Source: JBDKVA01 sp039679375 | GTDB taxonomy: Bacteria; Bacillota; Clostridia; Acetivibrionales; DTU013 | Direction: 5' to 3' | DNA: 64,000 nt | Assembly: GCA_039679375.1 (NCBI GenBank) | Contig: JBDKVA010000212.1 | Span: forward strand, 1 to 64,000 | Shown: positions 32,540 to 42,029 of the stretch, in pieces | Numbering within the stretch: position 1 is the stretch's first letter | Layout: each line of letters starts with the position of its first letter | Translations under genes and position numbers: made by a program | The notes under the pieces: generated by a model | Databases searched by the model: none | The model's input: only the letters and a program-made list of their open reading frames with translations | What the model was told of the DNA's origin: nothing

Positions 32540-34825
32540 ATGTCTGCAATGGAACATCCGGATTATCAGGAAGAGCTTCAAAGGTGCAATTATACTCTGG
32601 GGTATGTTGAAAAGAGCCTGGAAACAACTTTGGTCAAAAAGGGGCACGTTGACAGCGACCTGGAGAGAGTCAGGAAACATTTTAACGCGGAGAACAGCCA
32701 GGACTACATCGATATCATCGTGAACAGCTTATTGCAGGGCAGCATGGATGTGAAGCTGAGAAATCTGATGGCGGCAAAGAACAGACCATATTTTGCCCGC
32801 ATCGATTTCACTGAAAAAGCAAAAAAAGAAGCGGAAAAGCTCTATATAGGCAAGATGTCACTCATACGGGACGAGGACCAGAGGCTGGTCATCGTGGACT
32901 GGCGCGCGCCTGTTTCCAACCTGTATTATGAAGGCCGTCTGGGTGATGCTTCCTATTCATGCCCCGACGGGATCATCGGCGGCACGCTGAAGCTGAAAAG
33001 GCAATTCTCCATAGACAGGGGTGAGCTGAAAGATATCTTCGACATCGATATCACCACCAATGACGAATTTTTGCAGAGCTGCCTGGGCGCGAATGCGGAT
33101 AACAGGCTAAAGGATATCGTTTCAACCATACAGGCGGAGCAGAATGCCATTGTCCGTGCCGACATGTGGCGCCCGCTCATCGTACAGGGCGCAGCAGGCA
33201 GCGGAAAGACCACCATTGCGCTCCACCGTATTGCATACCTGATCTACAGCTACGAAAAGTCGTTCACACCGGAAAACTTCATGATCATCGCCCCCAACAG
33301 CCTGTTTTTGAACTATATATCCGACGTCCTCCCCGAGCTGGGCGTTGAAAAGGTACGGCAGACCACTTTTGAAGAATTTGCACAGGACCTGATCGGCAAG
33401 AGACTCAAGCTCCGGGATGCCAATGAGAAGCTTCTAGCCTTCGTCGACCACACCAAAAGCGCAGAGGAAAAAGGAAGGCTTGCCATGGTGCGCAGGACAT
33501 CCGAATTTAAAACCTCCATGCACTTTAAGGAGGCGCTGGATACTTATCTGAAGATCATTGAAGAAAACTTCATTCCGAAAGAGGATTTTGCCATCGGATC
33601 CGTACTTGTTTACCGGTACGAGGAGCTTAACGAACTCTTTATCAGGCAATACAGCATGTGGCCGATCGCCCGCCGGGTCGATGAAATCAAAAAGAATCTG
33701 AAATCAAGGCTGCAAGTGAAAAAACAGGCTATCGCCAATCAGCTTCACGAGGAATGCGATAAAAAGGTAGCGCTGCTGAAAGCAGCCATACCGGATGCGG
33801 AGGAGCGGCAGAAGCTGGTCGCACAGGCGATCAGCCAGAGGGATTATGCCCTGGAGAATTCAGAAAAACTTGCGAAAAATGCAATTGCAGAATATGTAAA
33901 GAAAATTTCCAAGCTCAGCCCCTATGAGTATTACAAGGATTTCGTCAATGACTGCTCCATGTTCCGGAAGGCTGTTTGCCCATGGCTTCAGGAGGACATT
34001 TGCGAATTTGCCCGCAGATATACGGCAGATATGCTTAAATCAGGCTATCTGGAGATCGAAGACCTGGCGCCCGTCATATACTTGAAATTCTGTATTTATG
34101 GAATGGATGAGAAAATACCCGTCAAGCATGTGGTAATCGACGAAGCGCAGGATTTCAGCGCTTTCCAGATATATGTGCTGAAGAGGATCATCAAGGACAG
34201 CTCCTTTACCATCCTGGGCGACCTGAACCAGGGGATCCACTCATACAGAGGCATCCGGGACTGGAACGAAATAACGGAGACTGTGTTCAGCGACAGGAAA
34301 AATGAATTTCTGACTCTGGAGCAAAGCTACCGGACAACGGTTGAAATCATGGATGCCGCAAACATTGTACTGGATAAGGTTAAAGACCGTGAGGTCAGCA
34401 AGGGCAGGCCTGTGATCCGCCATGGCGAACCGGTCAGAATCGTGGCAATGCCCGACAACAGGAGTATTGCGCGGGAAATAGCACGCAATATCGCAGATTT
34501 CAGAGGCCTGTCCTACAAGTCTGCCGCCGTCATCTGCAAAACCCTGAAGGAATGCAGAGACGTCCATGCGATGCTGATAAGGCAGGTCGAGAATATTACC
34601 CTCATCAGCGGAAAGGAAGAGGTCTACAAAAGCGGTGTTGTGGTGCTGCCCTCCTGCCTGGCCAAGGGGCTGGAGTTCGACGCGGTACTCATTTTTAACG
34701 CAGATCGTACGGACTATACGGAGGATGAACTGGATATCAGACTGCTCTATGTTGCAATGACACGGCCTCTTCACAAGCTCTATATCTATCACACCGGCGA
34801 ATTGACGCCTTTACTTATACCCTGA
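32540..34825 (+). CDS. helD: HelD-like UvrD/Rep-family ATPase
   Basis: A 761-aa superfamily 1 helicase-like protein. HelD binds RNA polymerase and removes stalled or hibernating complexes from DNA. The N-terminal ~200 residues form the coiled-coil arm and HelD-specific region (VIVDWRAPVSNLYYEG). The Walker A loop GAAGSGKTT is near residue 216, the Walker B DEAQD near 533, and helicase motifs continue with QSYRTT and AMTR at the C-terminus. ATG 32540 has GGAGGTG seven bases upstream; nine earlier codons are unsupported. It stands alone, upstream of the nucleotidase gene, which has its own promoter. Confidence 0.92.
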   Translation: MSAMEHPDYQEELQRCNYTLGYVEKSLETTLVKKGHVDSDLERVRKHFNAENSQDYIDIIVNSLLQGSMDVKLRNLMAAKNRPYFARIDFTEKAKKEAEKLYIGKMSLIRDEDQRLVIVDWRAPVSNLYYEGRLGDASYSCPDGIIGGTLKLKRQFSIDRGELKDIFDIDITTNDEFLQSCLGANADNRLKDIVSTIQAEQNAIVRADMWRPLIVQGAAGSGKTTIALHRIAYLIYSYEKSFTPENFMIIAPNSLFLNYISDVLPELGVEKVRQTTFEEFAQDLIGKRLKLRDANEKLLAFVDHTKSAEEKGRLAMVRRTSEFKTSMHFKEALDTYLKIIEENFIPKEDFAIGSVLVYRYEELNELFIRQYSMWPIARRVDEIKKNLKSRLQVKKQAIANQLHEECDKKVALLKAAIPDAEERQKLVAQAISQRDYALENSEKLAKNAIAEYVKKISKLSPYEYYKDFVNDCSMFRKAVCPWLQEDICEFARRYTADMLKSGYLEIEDLAPVIYLKFCIYGMDEKIPVKHVVIDEAQDFSAFQIYVLKRIIKDSSFTILGDLNQGIHSYRGIRDWNEITETVFSDRKNEFLTLEQSYRTTVEIMDAANIVLDKVKDREVSKGRPVIRHGEPVRIVAMPDNRSIAREIARNIADFRGLSYKSAAVICKTLKECRDVHAMLIRQVENITLISGKEEVYKSGVVVLPSCLAKGLEFDAVLIFNADRTDYTEDELDIRLLYVAMTRPLHKLYIYHTGELTPLLIP

Positions 34826-34872
34826 GCAAAAAATCCAAATATATTACATTTCAATAACATTGTTTCATATAG

Positions 34873-34901
34873 TTTACAAAATGTTCATTAGAATATAAAA
34901 T
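34873..34901 (+). promoter_or_regulatory. Probable sigma-A promoter of the nucleotidase gene
   Basis: TTTACA (34873-34878), 17 bases, TAAAAT (34896-34901), each five of six from consensus, 50 bases before the GTG start. Confidence 0.55.
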
Positions 34902-34951
34902 AGTATTATAAATTTAACAACAATTCCAAAATAAAGAAAGGGGTTATAAAT

Positions 34952-36640
34952 GTGAGAGTAAAGAAAATTACCGCATTCCTGCTCAGCTTATGCATGTTGT
35001 TGGCTATGATCACAACAGTTTTTGCTGAAGATGCTGTGGTGAATGCCCAGAACGCCATAAAAATCACTATTGTGCACACAAACGACACGCACTCGAGAGT
35101 GAATGAAGGAGATGGGATGGGACTGGCCAAGGTTTCTTCACTCATTAAGGAACTAAAACAGCAAAACCCCAATACTCTGGTACTCGATGCCGGAGACACA
35201 TTCCACGGGCAAACCATTGCGACGCTCAGCAAGGGTCAAAGCATTGCCAATATTATGAATACAATCGGCTATGATGCCATGGCTCCCGGGAACCATGATT
35301 TCAATTATGGTTATGAGAGATTACTCGAATTGGACGGAATCACCAATTTCCCGATCCTGGCCGCAAATATCAAAAAGGCGGACGGAAGCGATTTGTTCAC
35401 ACCGTATATCATTAAGGAAATTGCAGGTGTAAAAATAGGAATTTTCGGCCTCGCTACGCCTGAGACTACATACAAGACGCATCCCGACAATGTAAAGGGG
35501 CTTGCCTTTAAAGACCCCACTGAAGCTGCGGCTGAAGTGGTTGCACTTTTGAAGGACCAGACCGATGTGATTATTGCCCTGGCGCATCTGGGCGTGGATG
35601 AAGCATCGGTTGATACCAGTACCAAAGTTGCTGCCGGAGTGGAAGGAATCGACCTGATCGTCGACGGGCACAGCCATACGGTGCTTGAACAGGGCAAAAT
35701 CGTTGGCAGCACTATGATCGTCAGTACCGGAGAGTATGACAAGAATCTTGGAGTAGTTGATTTATACGTGACAAATGGAAAGGTTTCTGACATTCAGGCA
35801 GACCTGGTATCGAAGGATGAAGCTTCTGTAACGGTTCCTGACGAAGCAGTTAAAAAGGCTATTGACGATATTACAGCCGAGCAGGCTGTCGTATTGAATC
35901 AGGTAGTCGGGAAAGCTTCTGTTGATCTGGAGGGTACAAGGGAAAAAGTACGTACAGGGGAAACAAACCTTGGAAACCTGATTACCGATGCAATGGTCGC
36001 CGAAACCGGCGCAGACTGTGCGCTCACAAATGGCGGAGGCATACGTGCATCCATTCCCAAGGGCGATATTACAAAAGGCCAGGTAATTACCGTCCTGCCG
36101 TTCGGCAACTATATCGTCACCAAGAAAGTGCCCGGCTCCGACATCAAAGCGGCCCTCGAACATGGGACCGGTTCATACCCTGCGGCAATGGGAGGTTTCC
36201 CGCATGTCTCCGGAATCAAGTATACAATTGATACCTCAAGAGCTGCCGGAGACCGCGTTGTGTCCATAACCGTCAAAGGCCGGCCGCTTGATCTGCAGAA
36301 GGAATATATCCTTGCAACAAATGATTTTATGGCAGCGGGCGGAGACAATTATACCATGTTTGCCGACAATAAAATACTAAATGAATATAGCTCGCTGGAT
36401 GAAGCCGTAATAGAGTATATACAGGCAAAGGGGACCGTATCGCCTGCTCTTGAAGCCCGTGTTTCCGTGAAGGATGCTGCTGTAGCCGAAGTCATGGAAA
36501 ATTACTATATTGTAAAGAAGGGTGACTGGCTCAGCAAAATCGCCATTAAATATAATACGACCTGGCAGAAGCTGCAGGAGCTCAACAAGATCAAAAACCC
36601 GGATTTGATATTCCCGAACCAGAAAATACTCCTTCCGTAG
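34952..36640 (+). CDS. Secreted UshA-type 5'-nucleotidase/phosphoesterase with LysM
   Basis: A 562-aa exported bimetal phosphoesterase that removes phosphate from nucleotides outside the cell. After a signal peptide (about 25 residues) come the metallophosphatase motifs VHTNDTHSR, DAGDTFHG, GNHDFNYG and DGHSHT. The C-terminal nucleotide-binding domain contains TNGGGIRASIPKGDIT and LPFGNYIV. The last ~48 residues are a LysM repeat (YYIVKKGDWLSKIAIKYNTT) that holds the enzyme on peptidoglycan. The start is GTG with AAAGGGG; the overlapping ATG reads straight into a stop. It may supply nucleosides and phosphate for salvage. Confidence 0.93.
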   Translation: MRVKKITAFLLSLCMLLAMITTVFAEDAVVNAQNAIKITIVHTNDTHSRVNEGDGMGLAKVSSLIKELKQQNPNTLVLDAGDTFHGQTIATLSKGQSIANIMNTIGYDAMAPGNHDFNYGYERLLELDGITNFPILAANIKKADGSDLFTPYIIKEIAGVKIGIFGLATPETTYKTHPDNVKGLAFKDPTEAAAEVVALLKDQTDVIIALAHLGVDEASVDTSTKVAAGVEGIDLIVDGHSHTVLEQGKIVGSTMIVSTGEYDKNLGVVDLYVTNGKVSDIQADLVSKDEASVTVPDEAVKKAIDDITAEQAVVLNQVVGKASVDLEGTREKVRTGETNLGNLITDAMVAETGADCALTNGGGIRASIPKGDITKGQVITVLPFGNYIVTKKVPGSDIKAALEHGTGSYPAAMGGFPHVSGIKYTIDTSRAAGDRVVSITVKGRPLDLQKEYILATNDFMAAGGDNYTMFADNKILNEYSSLDEAVIEYIQAKGTVSPALEARVSVKDAAVAEVMENYYIVKKGDWLSKIAIKYNTTWQKLQELNKIKNPDLIFPNQKILLP

Positions 36641-36688
36641 TTCGTTCAATATAGTTCCATGAGACACGCAAATACGAATTAATAGTTG

Positions 36689-36720
36689 AAAGGGACAAGA
36701 GCCGAGGCTCTTGTCCCTTT
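36689..36720. terminator. Perfect palindromic terminator with REP-like ends
   Basis: AAAGGGACAAGAGCC and its exact complement form a 15-base stem around GA. It serves the nucleotidase gene (+) and the convergent small Cys-rich gene (-). Its outer bases match the ends of the repeat at 1063-1196. Confidence 0.8.
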
Positions 36721-36775
36721 CTTTCGGTTCGTATCGCTTAACCATTTGTTCAAAAAATCAATCACCAAATCCGGT

Positions 36776-36928
36776 TTATTTTTTACAACGATAGCTTTCT
36801 AAAAAATCATTATAACTACAATCTTCACATTTCTGCTTTGTGTCCTTCAGCAACTCCGCTTCTACTTCCGGCAGGTTGCATATAACTGCTCCACAGCATG
36901 AACACCTTGCTGTTACAAATTTAAACAT
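36776..36928 (-). CDS. Small Cys-rich protein
   Basis: A 50-aa protein with seven Cys arranged as C-x-CC, C, C-x2-C and C near the end, which suggests one or two zinc sites. AAAGGAG lies seven bases before the ATG, so translation is likely. It begins MFKFVTARCSCCGA and has no membrane segment. I do not recognise a family. It is convergent with the nucleotidase gene and shares its terminator. Confidence 0.65.
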   Translation of the reverse strand: MFKFVTARCSCCGAVICNLPEVEAELLKDTKQKCEDCSYNDFLESYRCKK

Positions 36929-37206
36929 ATTCTGCTCCTTTCTATGTTGCGGTCACTATTACCATATTATAACATATAAGTACCATTTTGTTAACCCTTA
37001 TTAATGCATTTTAATTGAAGGGGCTCGATGCTCCTTCGATTTTAATTATATGCAATCTGTCATTTTAAAATAATATATTTTACTGCTTAAAAATAGGCAA
37101 AAGTGTTATATAATATAAGGATGCGGTTGTGAAACAGCCATATACTATGAACGGCCTATGGAAGTTTATGACCGTTCACAGTAAAATTTAAATTCGGGAG
37201 AATGGC
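36929..37206 (+). promoter_or_regulatory. Upstream region of the SNF2 gene with promoter and hairpins
   Basis: The 278-base gap holds a hairpin with loop TCGAT at 37017-37037 (shared core with 28413-28430), a -10 element TATAAT at 37109-37114 with a weak -35, and a leader hairpin at 37144-37182 whose stem is TGAACGG/CCGTTCA plus outer pairs. GGGAG precedes the SNF2 start. Confidence 0.45.
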
Positions 37207-40200
37207 ATGTTTGACCTAACGGATGAAACCATCCTGGCAAGAACACAACAAAATGAATACATCTCCGGCCAGGAATATTTCAGGAACAGACGGATCAAGT
37301 CCGTACAGTACAATCAGGAGAGGCGTACTTTCACTGCTGCGGTCCTGGGCACGAAGCTGTATACTCTCCATATGAAGTTCGACATGGGCGGAAAGCTTAC
37401 CGATGCGGATTGCACCTGTCCTCTCGATAAGGACAGGTGGGGCTGCTGCAAGCATATGGTGGCGGTCCTGATGCTCATCAAGGAAAAGGATGCCCAGGGC
37501 TTTTTCCATGAACTCCGGTTCAGGCAGGCTGCAAAAGACATATTCAATCTTTTTGGCGACAGACAGATCACCATTAAATCCCCTGTATTTGTCGAGCCCA
37601 CTTTTGAACTGACAAGAGACGAAGGTTCAAATAAGGTTGGTTTGCCTGCCCTGAAGCTGCGCATTGGTCAGGATAGGCTTTATATTGTTAAAGATATAAA
37701 AAGGCTGCTGTACCATATGGAAAACAATATGGAGCTAAGTTTCGGCAAAAAGTTCACCTATGTCCCGTCCAGGCATGAATTCAAGGACAGGGATCTAAAG
37801 CTCGTCAATTTGTTAAAAGAAATATACGAAACCGAAAAGCTGATGGAGAGAATGTCCGGAAGGAACAACAACGCAACGGTTTTCCCGGATGGGAAGGTAT
37901 GCCTGACAGACAGCTATCTGAAGCGGTTCCTGGGGATATATGGCGACCTGCCCTTCAAAGCCGTTATACTGGACAAGGTGCATGACGCCGTTATCGTCCG
38001 GAATGAAGACATTCCGGTCAATTTCCTTCTCTCCGGTGAGGGACAGGATCTGCTGCTCAGCATAGATTTTGAAGGCTCCCTGCTGCCTCTTACCGAGGAC
38101 GGGGAATATTTTTACTCGGGAGGAGATATTTTTCATATATCCCGGCAGCAGAGCGAATACCTCAAGCCGTTTTATCTTGCCATGCTGTATCAAAAAGGCC
38201 GTAAGCTCCGTTTCATCGAAGAGGATAAACAACGTTTCGTTTCAGAAATATTGCCGTTTGCCGAAAAAGCGGGAAAGCTGGTCGTAACGGAGCAGGTTCA
38301 GTCGACCATAGAAAAGTTGCCGCTGGAGACTGAAATCTATCTGGATCGCAGCGGCTCTGATATTCTGGCTGATGTCCGGTTCGTTTACGGGGATAGCTCA
38401 TTCAATCCATTCCTGCCAAAGTTTAGAGCACAATCCCCCACGGCGCCGGCTTCCGCCTCGACAGCCGCAGCCTCTTCCCGTTCGGGCGCTTCGGAACCGG
38501 CCCCATCGCCGGCCGATACCGGAATTCCTTTTGAAAAGCTGCTGATACGCGAGCTGGACAAGGAAGAAACAATCCTTGATGTCCTTGGCATGGCGGAATT
38601 TAAAGTAAAAGAAGGCAAGGTGCATTTGTCCGGCGATGATAATATCTATGATTTTGTATTCAGACTTGTTCCGATTCTACAGGAGCACGCATCGGTTTAC
38701 TACTCAGAGAGCCTGAAGAACTTGAAACTGAAAGCATCCTTATCTTTCTCCGCCCGTTTTAAACTAAATACGGATTCGAACATGCTTGAATTCGCTTTCA
38801 GCGCAGAGGGCATCGACCGCTCAGAGTTAGCCGATATCATAGCGTCGCTGCGGAAAAAGAAAAGGTACTACCAGTTGAAAAACGGCAGCTTTATCAGTCT
38901 GGATTCATTGGAATTCAAAAAAATAAATGATTTTATTGATAAATTGGACGTGGCGCCACTGCAGCTGGAGCAGGATTTTATTGAAATACCCCGATACAGG
39001 GCGGCGTATCTTGACCAGAACATACGGGATTCCGGCATTCACAATATTGAAAGGAACGCAGCCTTCAAAGAATTCGTACAAAACATACGCGAGCCGGAAG
39101 ATATGGCATTCCCATTACCGGACGGCTTAAAAGGTTCCCTGAGGGATTATCAGAAATTTGGCTTCAAGTGGCTGAAGACACTATCCTATTATAAACTTGG
39201 AGGTGTGCTCGCCGATGATATGGGCCTTGGTAAAACGATTCAGATGATTGCGCTGCTCCTGTCGGCACGGATTGAAAAAGGGTATTCCCCTTCACTCATC
39301 GTCGTTCCGACTTCACTCGTGTTCAACTGGTGCGCTGAGATAGACAAATTTGCGCCGTGCCTCAAATATGCAGCCGTAATAGGCAGCCGTGAGGAGCGGC
39401 ATAAATTGATCCGCCAGATACCGGAGTATGATGTGATCATCACCTCCTACCCGCTGATACGCAGAGATATTGAGTTGTACACACCTTACAGCTTCCGGTA
39501 TTGCATACTGGATGAAGCGCAGCATATTAAAAACCCGGCTTCCAGAAATGCCTACTCTGTAAAGCGGATCAGGTCCGAATGCCGTTTTGCGCTCACAGGA
39601 ACGCCTATGGAGAACAACCTCTATGAGCTCTGGTCGATATACGATTTTGTCCTTCCGGGATATTTATACTCATATAACAGGTTCAACGAAAAATATATAC
39701 GGCCCGATTCCGGTGAAGACAGCTATGAAGCGCTGAATGACCTAAGCAGGCAAATCAAGCCTTTTCTCCTGAGGAGACTTAAAAGGGATGTATTGAATGA
39801 GCTTCCCGATAAGATAGAAAACACCATGCTTGCAGAACTGACTGAGGAACAGAAGAAGTTATACCTGGCATATTTGCAGGATATAAAGGGCGAAATCAAT
39901 AAGGAGATCGCGGAGGCGGGTTTTGAAAGAAGCAGAATAAAAATACTTGCTGCGCTGACAAGGCTTCGCCAGCTATGCTGCCACCCATCTCTCTTTGTCG
40001 ACAATTATCAGGGGCAAAGCGGAAAGATGCTGCTTCTGGAAGAAATCCTGCAGGAATCCATAGAAGGCGGACACAGGATATTGCTGTTCTCTCAGTTTAC
40101 CGGAATGCTGCAGCTCATAAAGAAGAGGCTTGAAGAACTGAAAATCTCTTCGCTTTATCTGGATGGATCCACGCCGATCACGGAGAGGGGATATCTGGTA

Positions 40201-40527
40201 AACTCATTTAACGAAGGGATCGGTAAAGTTTTTCTTATATCACTCAAAGCCGGGGGCACCGGCCTTAATCTGACAGGCGCCGATACGGTCATACATTATG
40301 ACCCCTGGTGGAACCCTGCCGTTGAAGAACAGGCAACCGACCGTTCCTACCGCATCGGGCAGCAAAAGTCGGTCTACGTAATGAAGCTGGTTGCAAGGGG
40401 CACCATCGAGGAAAAAATACTCGCACTCCAGGACAGGAAGCGTGAGCTGATCGACGCTATCATCCAGCCCGGCGAAACGCTCCTCACCAAAATGACCCAG
40501 GAAGAGATCCAGGCTTTATTTGAGTAG
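37207..40527 (+). CDS. SWIM zinc-finger SNF2-family ATPase
   Basis: A 1106-aa Swi2/Snf2 DNA-translocase. The SWIM zinc motif C-x-C-x6-8-C-x-H is at about residues 69-83. A bacterial SNF2-associated region follows, interrupted near 400-440 by a Ser/Ala/Pro linker of low complexity. The motor occupies the last 480 residues: DDMGLGKT near 670, DEAQHIKN, GTPMENN, SLKAGGTGLNLTGAD and QATDRSYRIGQ. Bacterial members (RapA/HepA-like) act on RNA polymerase or DNA-protein complexes, sometimes within phage-defence sets. No defence partner lies next to it, so a housekeeping role is more likely here. Confidence 0.92.
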   Translation: MFDLTDETILARTQQNEYISGQEYFRNRRIKSVQYNQERRTFTAAVLGTKLYTLHMKFDMGGKLTDADCTCPLDKDRWGCCKHMVAVLMLIKEKDAQGFFHELRFRQAAKDIFNLFGDRQITIKSPVFVEPTFELTRDEGSNKVGLPALKLRIGQDRLYIVKDIKRLLYHMENNMELSFGKKFTYVPSRHEFKDRDLKLVNLLKEIYETEKLMERMSGRNNNATVFPDGKVCLTDSYLKRFLGIYGDLPFKAVILDKVHDAVIVRNEDIPVNFLLSGEGQDLLLSIDFEGSLLPLTEDGEYFYSGGDIFHISRQQSEYLKPFYLAMLYQKGRKLRFIEEDKQRFVSEILPFAEKAGKLVVTEQVQSTIEKLPLETEIYLDRSGSDILADVRFVYGDSSFNPFLPKFRAQSPTAPASASTAAASSRSGASEPAPSPADTGIPFEKLLIRELDKEETILDVLGMAEFKVKEGKVHLSGDDNIYDFVFRLVPILQEHASVYYSESLKNLKLKASLSFSARFKLNTDSNMLEFAFSAEGIDRSELADIIASLRKKKRYYQLKNGSFISLDSLEFKKINDFIDKLDVAPLQLEQDFIEIPRYRAAYLDQNIRDSGIHNIERNAAFKEFVQNIREPEDMAFPLPDGLKGSLRDYQKFGFKWLKTLSYYKLGGVLADDMGLGKTIQMIALLLSARIEKGYSPSLIVVPTSLVFNWCAEIDKFAPCLKYAAVIGSREERHKLIRQIPEYDVIITSYPLIRRDIELYTPYSFRYCILDEAQHIKNPASRNAYSVKRIRSECRFALTGTPMENNLYELWSIYDFVLPGYLYSYNRFNEKYIRPDSGEDSYEALNDLSRQIKPFLLRRLKRDVLNELPDKIENTMLAELTEEQKKLYLAYLQDIKGEINKEIAEAGFERSRIKILAALTRLRQLCCHPSLFVDNYQGQSGKMLLLEEILQESIEGGHRILLFSQFTGMLQLIKKRLEELKISSLYLDGSTPITERGYLVNSFNEGIGKVFLISLKAGGTGLNLTGADTVIHYDPWWNPAVEEQATDRSYRIGQQKSVYVMKLVARGTIEEKILALQDRKRELIDAIIQPGETLLTKMTQEEIQALFE

Positions 40528-40662
40528 GCAACCAAGGATAACATAAAGTCCGGCAGATGCATATGCTATAAAGTGGAGAAGAGTAACAATATATTGCATA
40601 ACGGGTGTGAGTATATTGAATTTATTCTTGAGCCTTGATCCGGCGGAAGGAAGTATGCATGT

Positions 40663-41202
40663 ATGCCAAATAAAATAAAAAGGCAGCCCGTCGAGGTAGT
40701 GGATATTACAAGCCCTGCACTAAATTCAAAGCTTGGAAGATACTTTATCGGTCAAACCGGGCTGCTGAGCTTCGGAAACGGGAATGACGCATGGGGCGGG
40801 ATAATAAATCCGGATTGTTCCGGAGTGAACCTCTACTTTGATATTTTTACAATTACTAATTTTTCACCCCATAGCTATAACGCGGAAATATGGTTGAATG
40901 CCAAAACGCCGAAGACGGCGGCAATCTCCTCAACCGTTACTCCGTCAAATCAGGCTTTCATGCCTCCTCCACGGCCAAAGGCCATAATGAAATATGCCAG
41001 CTATGTAACCGAATCACTGGCAAAAGGCGTAAATATATTCGGACGGATTGTTGCCCCGGATTCCACCCTCGTAAGCGACTCTCACAAAGGCTCCATAATT
41101 ATTGCTCCGGGGGGCTCATTCTCTATACTTTTGAAATCGCCTGGACCGCAAAATATCACAGGTACTATTGTATTGACCTGGTGGGAGGAGAAAGCCCAGT
41201 GA
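40663..41202 (+). CDS. DUF6143-like protein, copy 1
   Basis: A 179-aa protein of unknown function, apparently all-beta. It shares the pattern LGRYFIGQTGLLSFG, AWGGIINP, VNLYFD, TITNFS and a C-terminal TWWEEK with the next gene, so the two are tandem paralogues. From memory the pattern resembles DUF6143 proteins of clostridia; this needs a profile search. There is no signal peptide. GGAAGG lies 12 bases before the ATG, slightly far. It has an own transcription unit after the SNF2 gene. Confidence 0.75.
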   Translation: MPNKIKRQPVEVVDITSPALNSKLGRYFIGQTGLLSFGNGNDAWGGIINPDCSGVNLYFDIFTITNFSPHSYNAEIWLNAKTPKTAAISSTVTPSNQAFMPPPRPKAIMKYASYVTESLAKGVNIFGRIVAPDSTLVSDSHKGSIIIAPGGSFSILLKSPGPQNITGTIVLTWWEEKAQ

Positions 41203-41235
41203 ATTGGCTTGTATTTTTTCGGGGGGAGACAGATT

Positions 41236-41811
41236 ATGAGCTTCAAAATATTTAAAAGGGGAAAACGGCCCGAAGAGGTCGTAGTACTGCCGGATGCCGT
41301 ATATCATTCCTACCTGGGTAATTACTTTCTGGGCCAGACCGATTTAATAACCTTCGGGGATTCCTGCAATGCATGGGGAGCGTTAATTAACCCGCAAGAC
41401 TCAAACGTGAATATGTTCTTAAACGCTTATACCATTTCCAATTTTTCTAACCAGCCACTGACTGCAGAGGGCTGGTTAAGCAGCGTACCCCCCGGCAAAT
41501 CAAAAGTATCAGGAAACTTTGCAGCCGGAAACCAGTCTTTTGTTCCAGCTCCAAAACCTAAAGTGGAAATCAGGAATGCCGGCTTTGTATCAAAAACACC
41601 GGCAGGAGGGACCTATACATTTGTCAGAAGGGTTGAACCAAATCAAACACTTACAAAGCATGATTTTCAGGGCATGTATATCATTCCTCCGGGGAGCTCC
41701 TTCGCTTTATTCTTTTTATCCCCGGGGAGCAGCAAGGTACAGGTTAGGACAGCCTTCGGCTGGTGGGAGGAAGAAGTGCCGTCAGGTTATTTATGGAAAT
41801 CAACTCAGTAA
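41236..41811 (+). CDS. DUF6143-like protein, copy 2
   Basis: A 191-aa paralogue of the preceding gene: LGNYFLGQTDLITFG, AWGALINP, TISNFS, and the end motif GWWEEE. ATG 41236 is chosen because GGGGGGAG is seven bases upstream; nine earlier codons are unsupported. It follows copy 1 after 33 bases, so both are probably cotranscribed and may form a heteromer. Function is unknown. The C-terminal tail is longer than in copy 1. Confidence 0.78.
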   Translation: MSFKIFKRGKRPEEVVVLPDAVYHSYLGNYFLGQTDLITFGDSCNAWGALINPQDSNVNMFLNAYTISNFSNQPLTAEGWLSSVPPGKSKVSGNFAAGNQSFVPAPKPKVEIRNAGFVSKTPAGGTYTFVRRVEPNQTLTKHDFQGMYIIPPGSSFALFFLSPGSSKVQVRTAFGWWEEEVPSGYLWKSTQ

Positions 41812-41937
41812 TTCGGGCATATGATTGACGGCTTCCCACCGTTCAGAATATTTATTATCATGTATATCTGGCAATAACAACGCAAATATAGTATATTTGT
41901 ATATGTAATATGGACATGCGAGACATTGGTTTAGTAG

Positions 41938-41997
41938 CTTATTGCCGCGAAACTACAATAAAAAACAAGAAAATAATTTCACATTCGCGGCAATAAG
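41938..41997. repeat. 14-bp perfect inverted repeat
   Basis: CTTATTGCCGCGAA (41938-41951) and its exact complement (41984-41997) flank a 32-base AT-rich centre, followed by a second hairpin TGTGGGC-GGTA-GCCCACA at 42012-42029. Both lie in the leader of the deacetylase gene. They could be an operator pair, an RNA switch, or a terminator for the preceding pair. Confidence 0.55.
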
Positions 41998-42029
41998 TAC
42001 ATTCGTTGGGTTGTGGGCGGTAGCCCACA

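Noticed and set aside
38385..38625. Overlapping antisense frames in the Ser/Ala/Pro linker of the SNF2 protein
   Set aside because: They are by-products of the biased linker composition; the plus-strand domain motifs on both sides are intact.
37207..40527. SNF2 gene as part of a DISARM-like phage-defence system
   Set aside because: No methylase, phospholipase-D or DUF1998 partner lies nearby, and the SWIM-SNF2 layout is common as a stand-alone gene.
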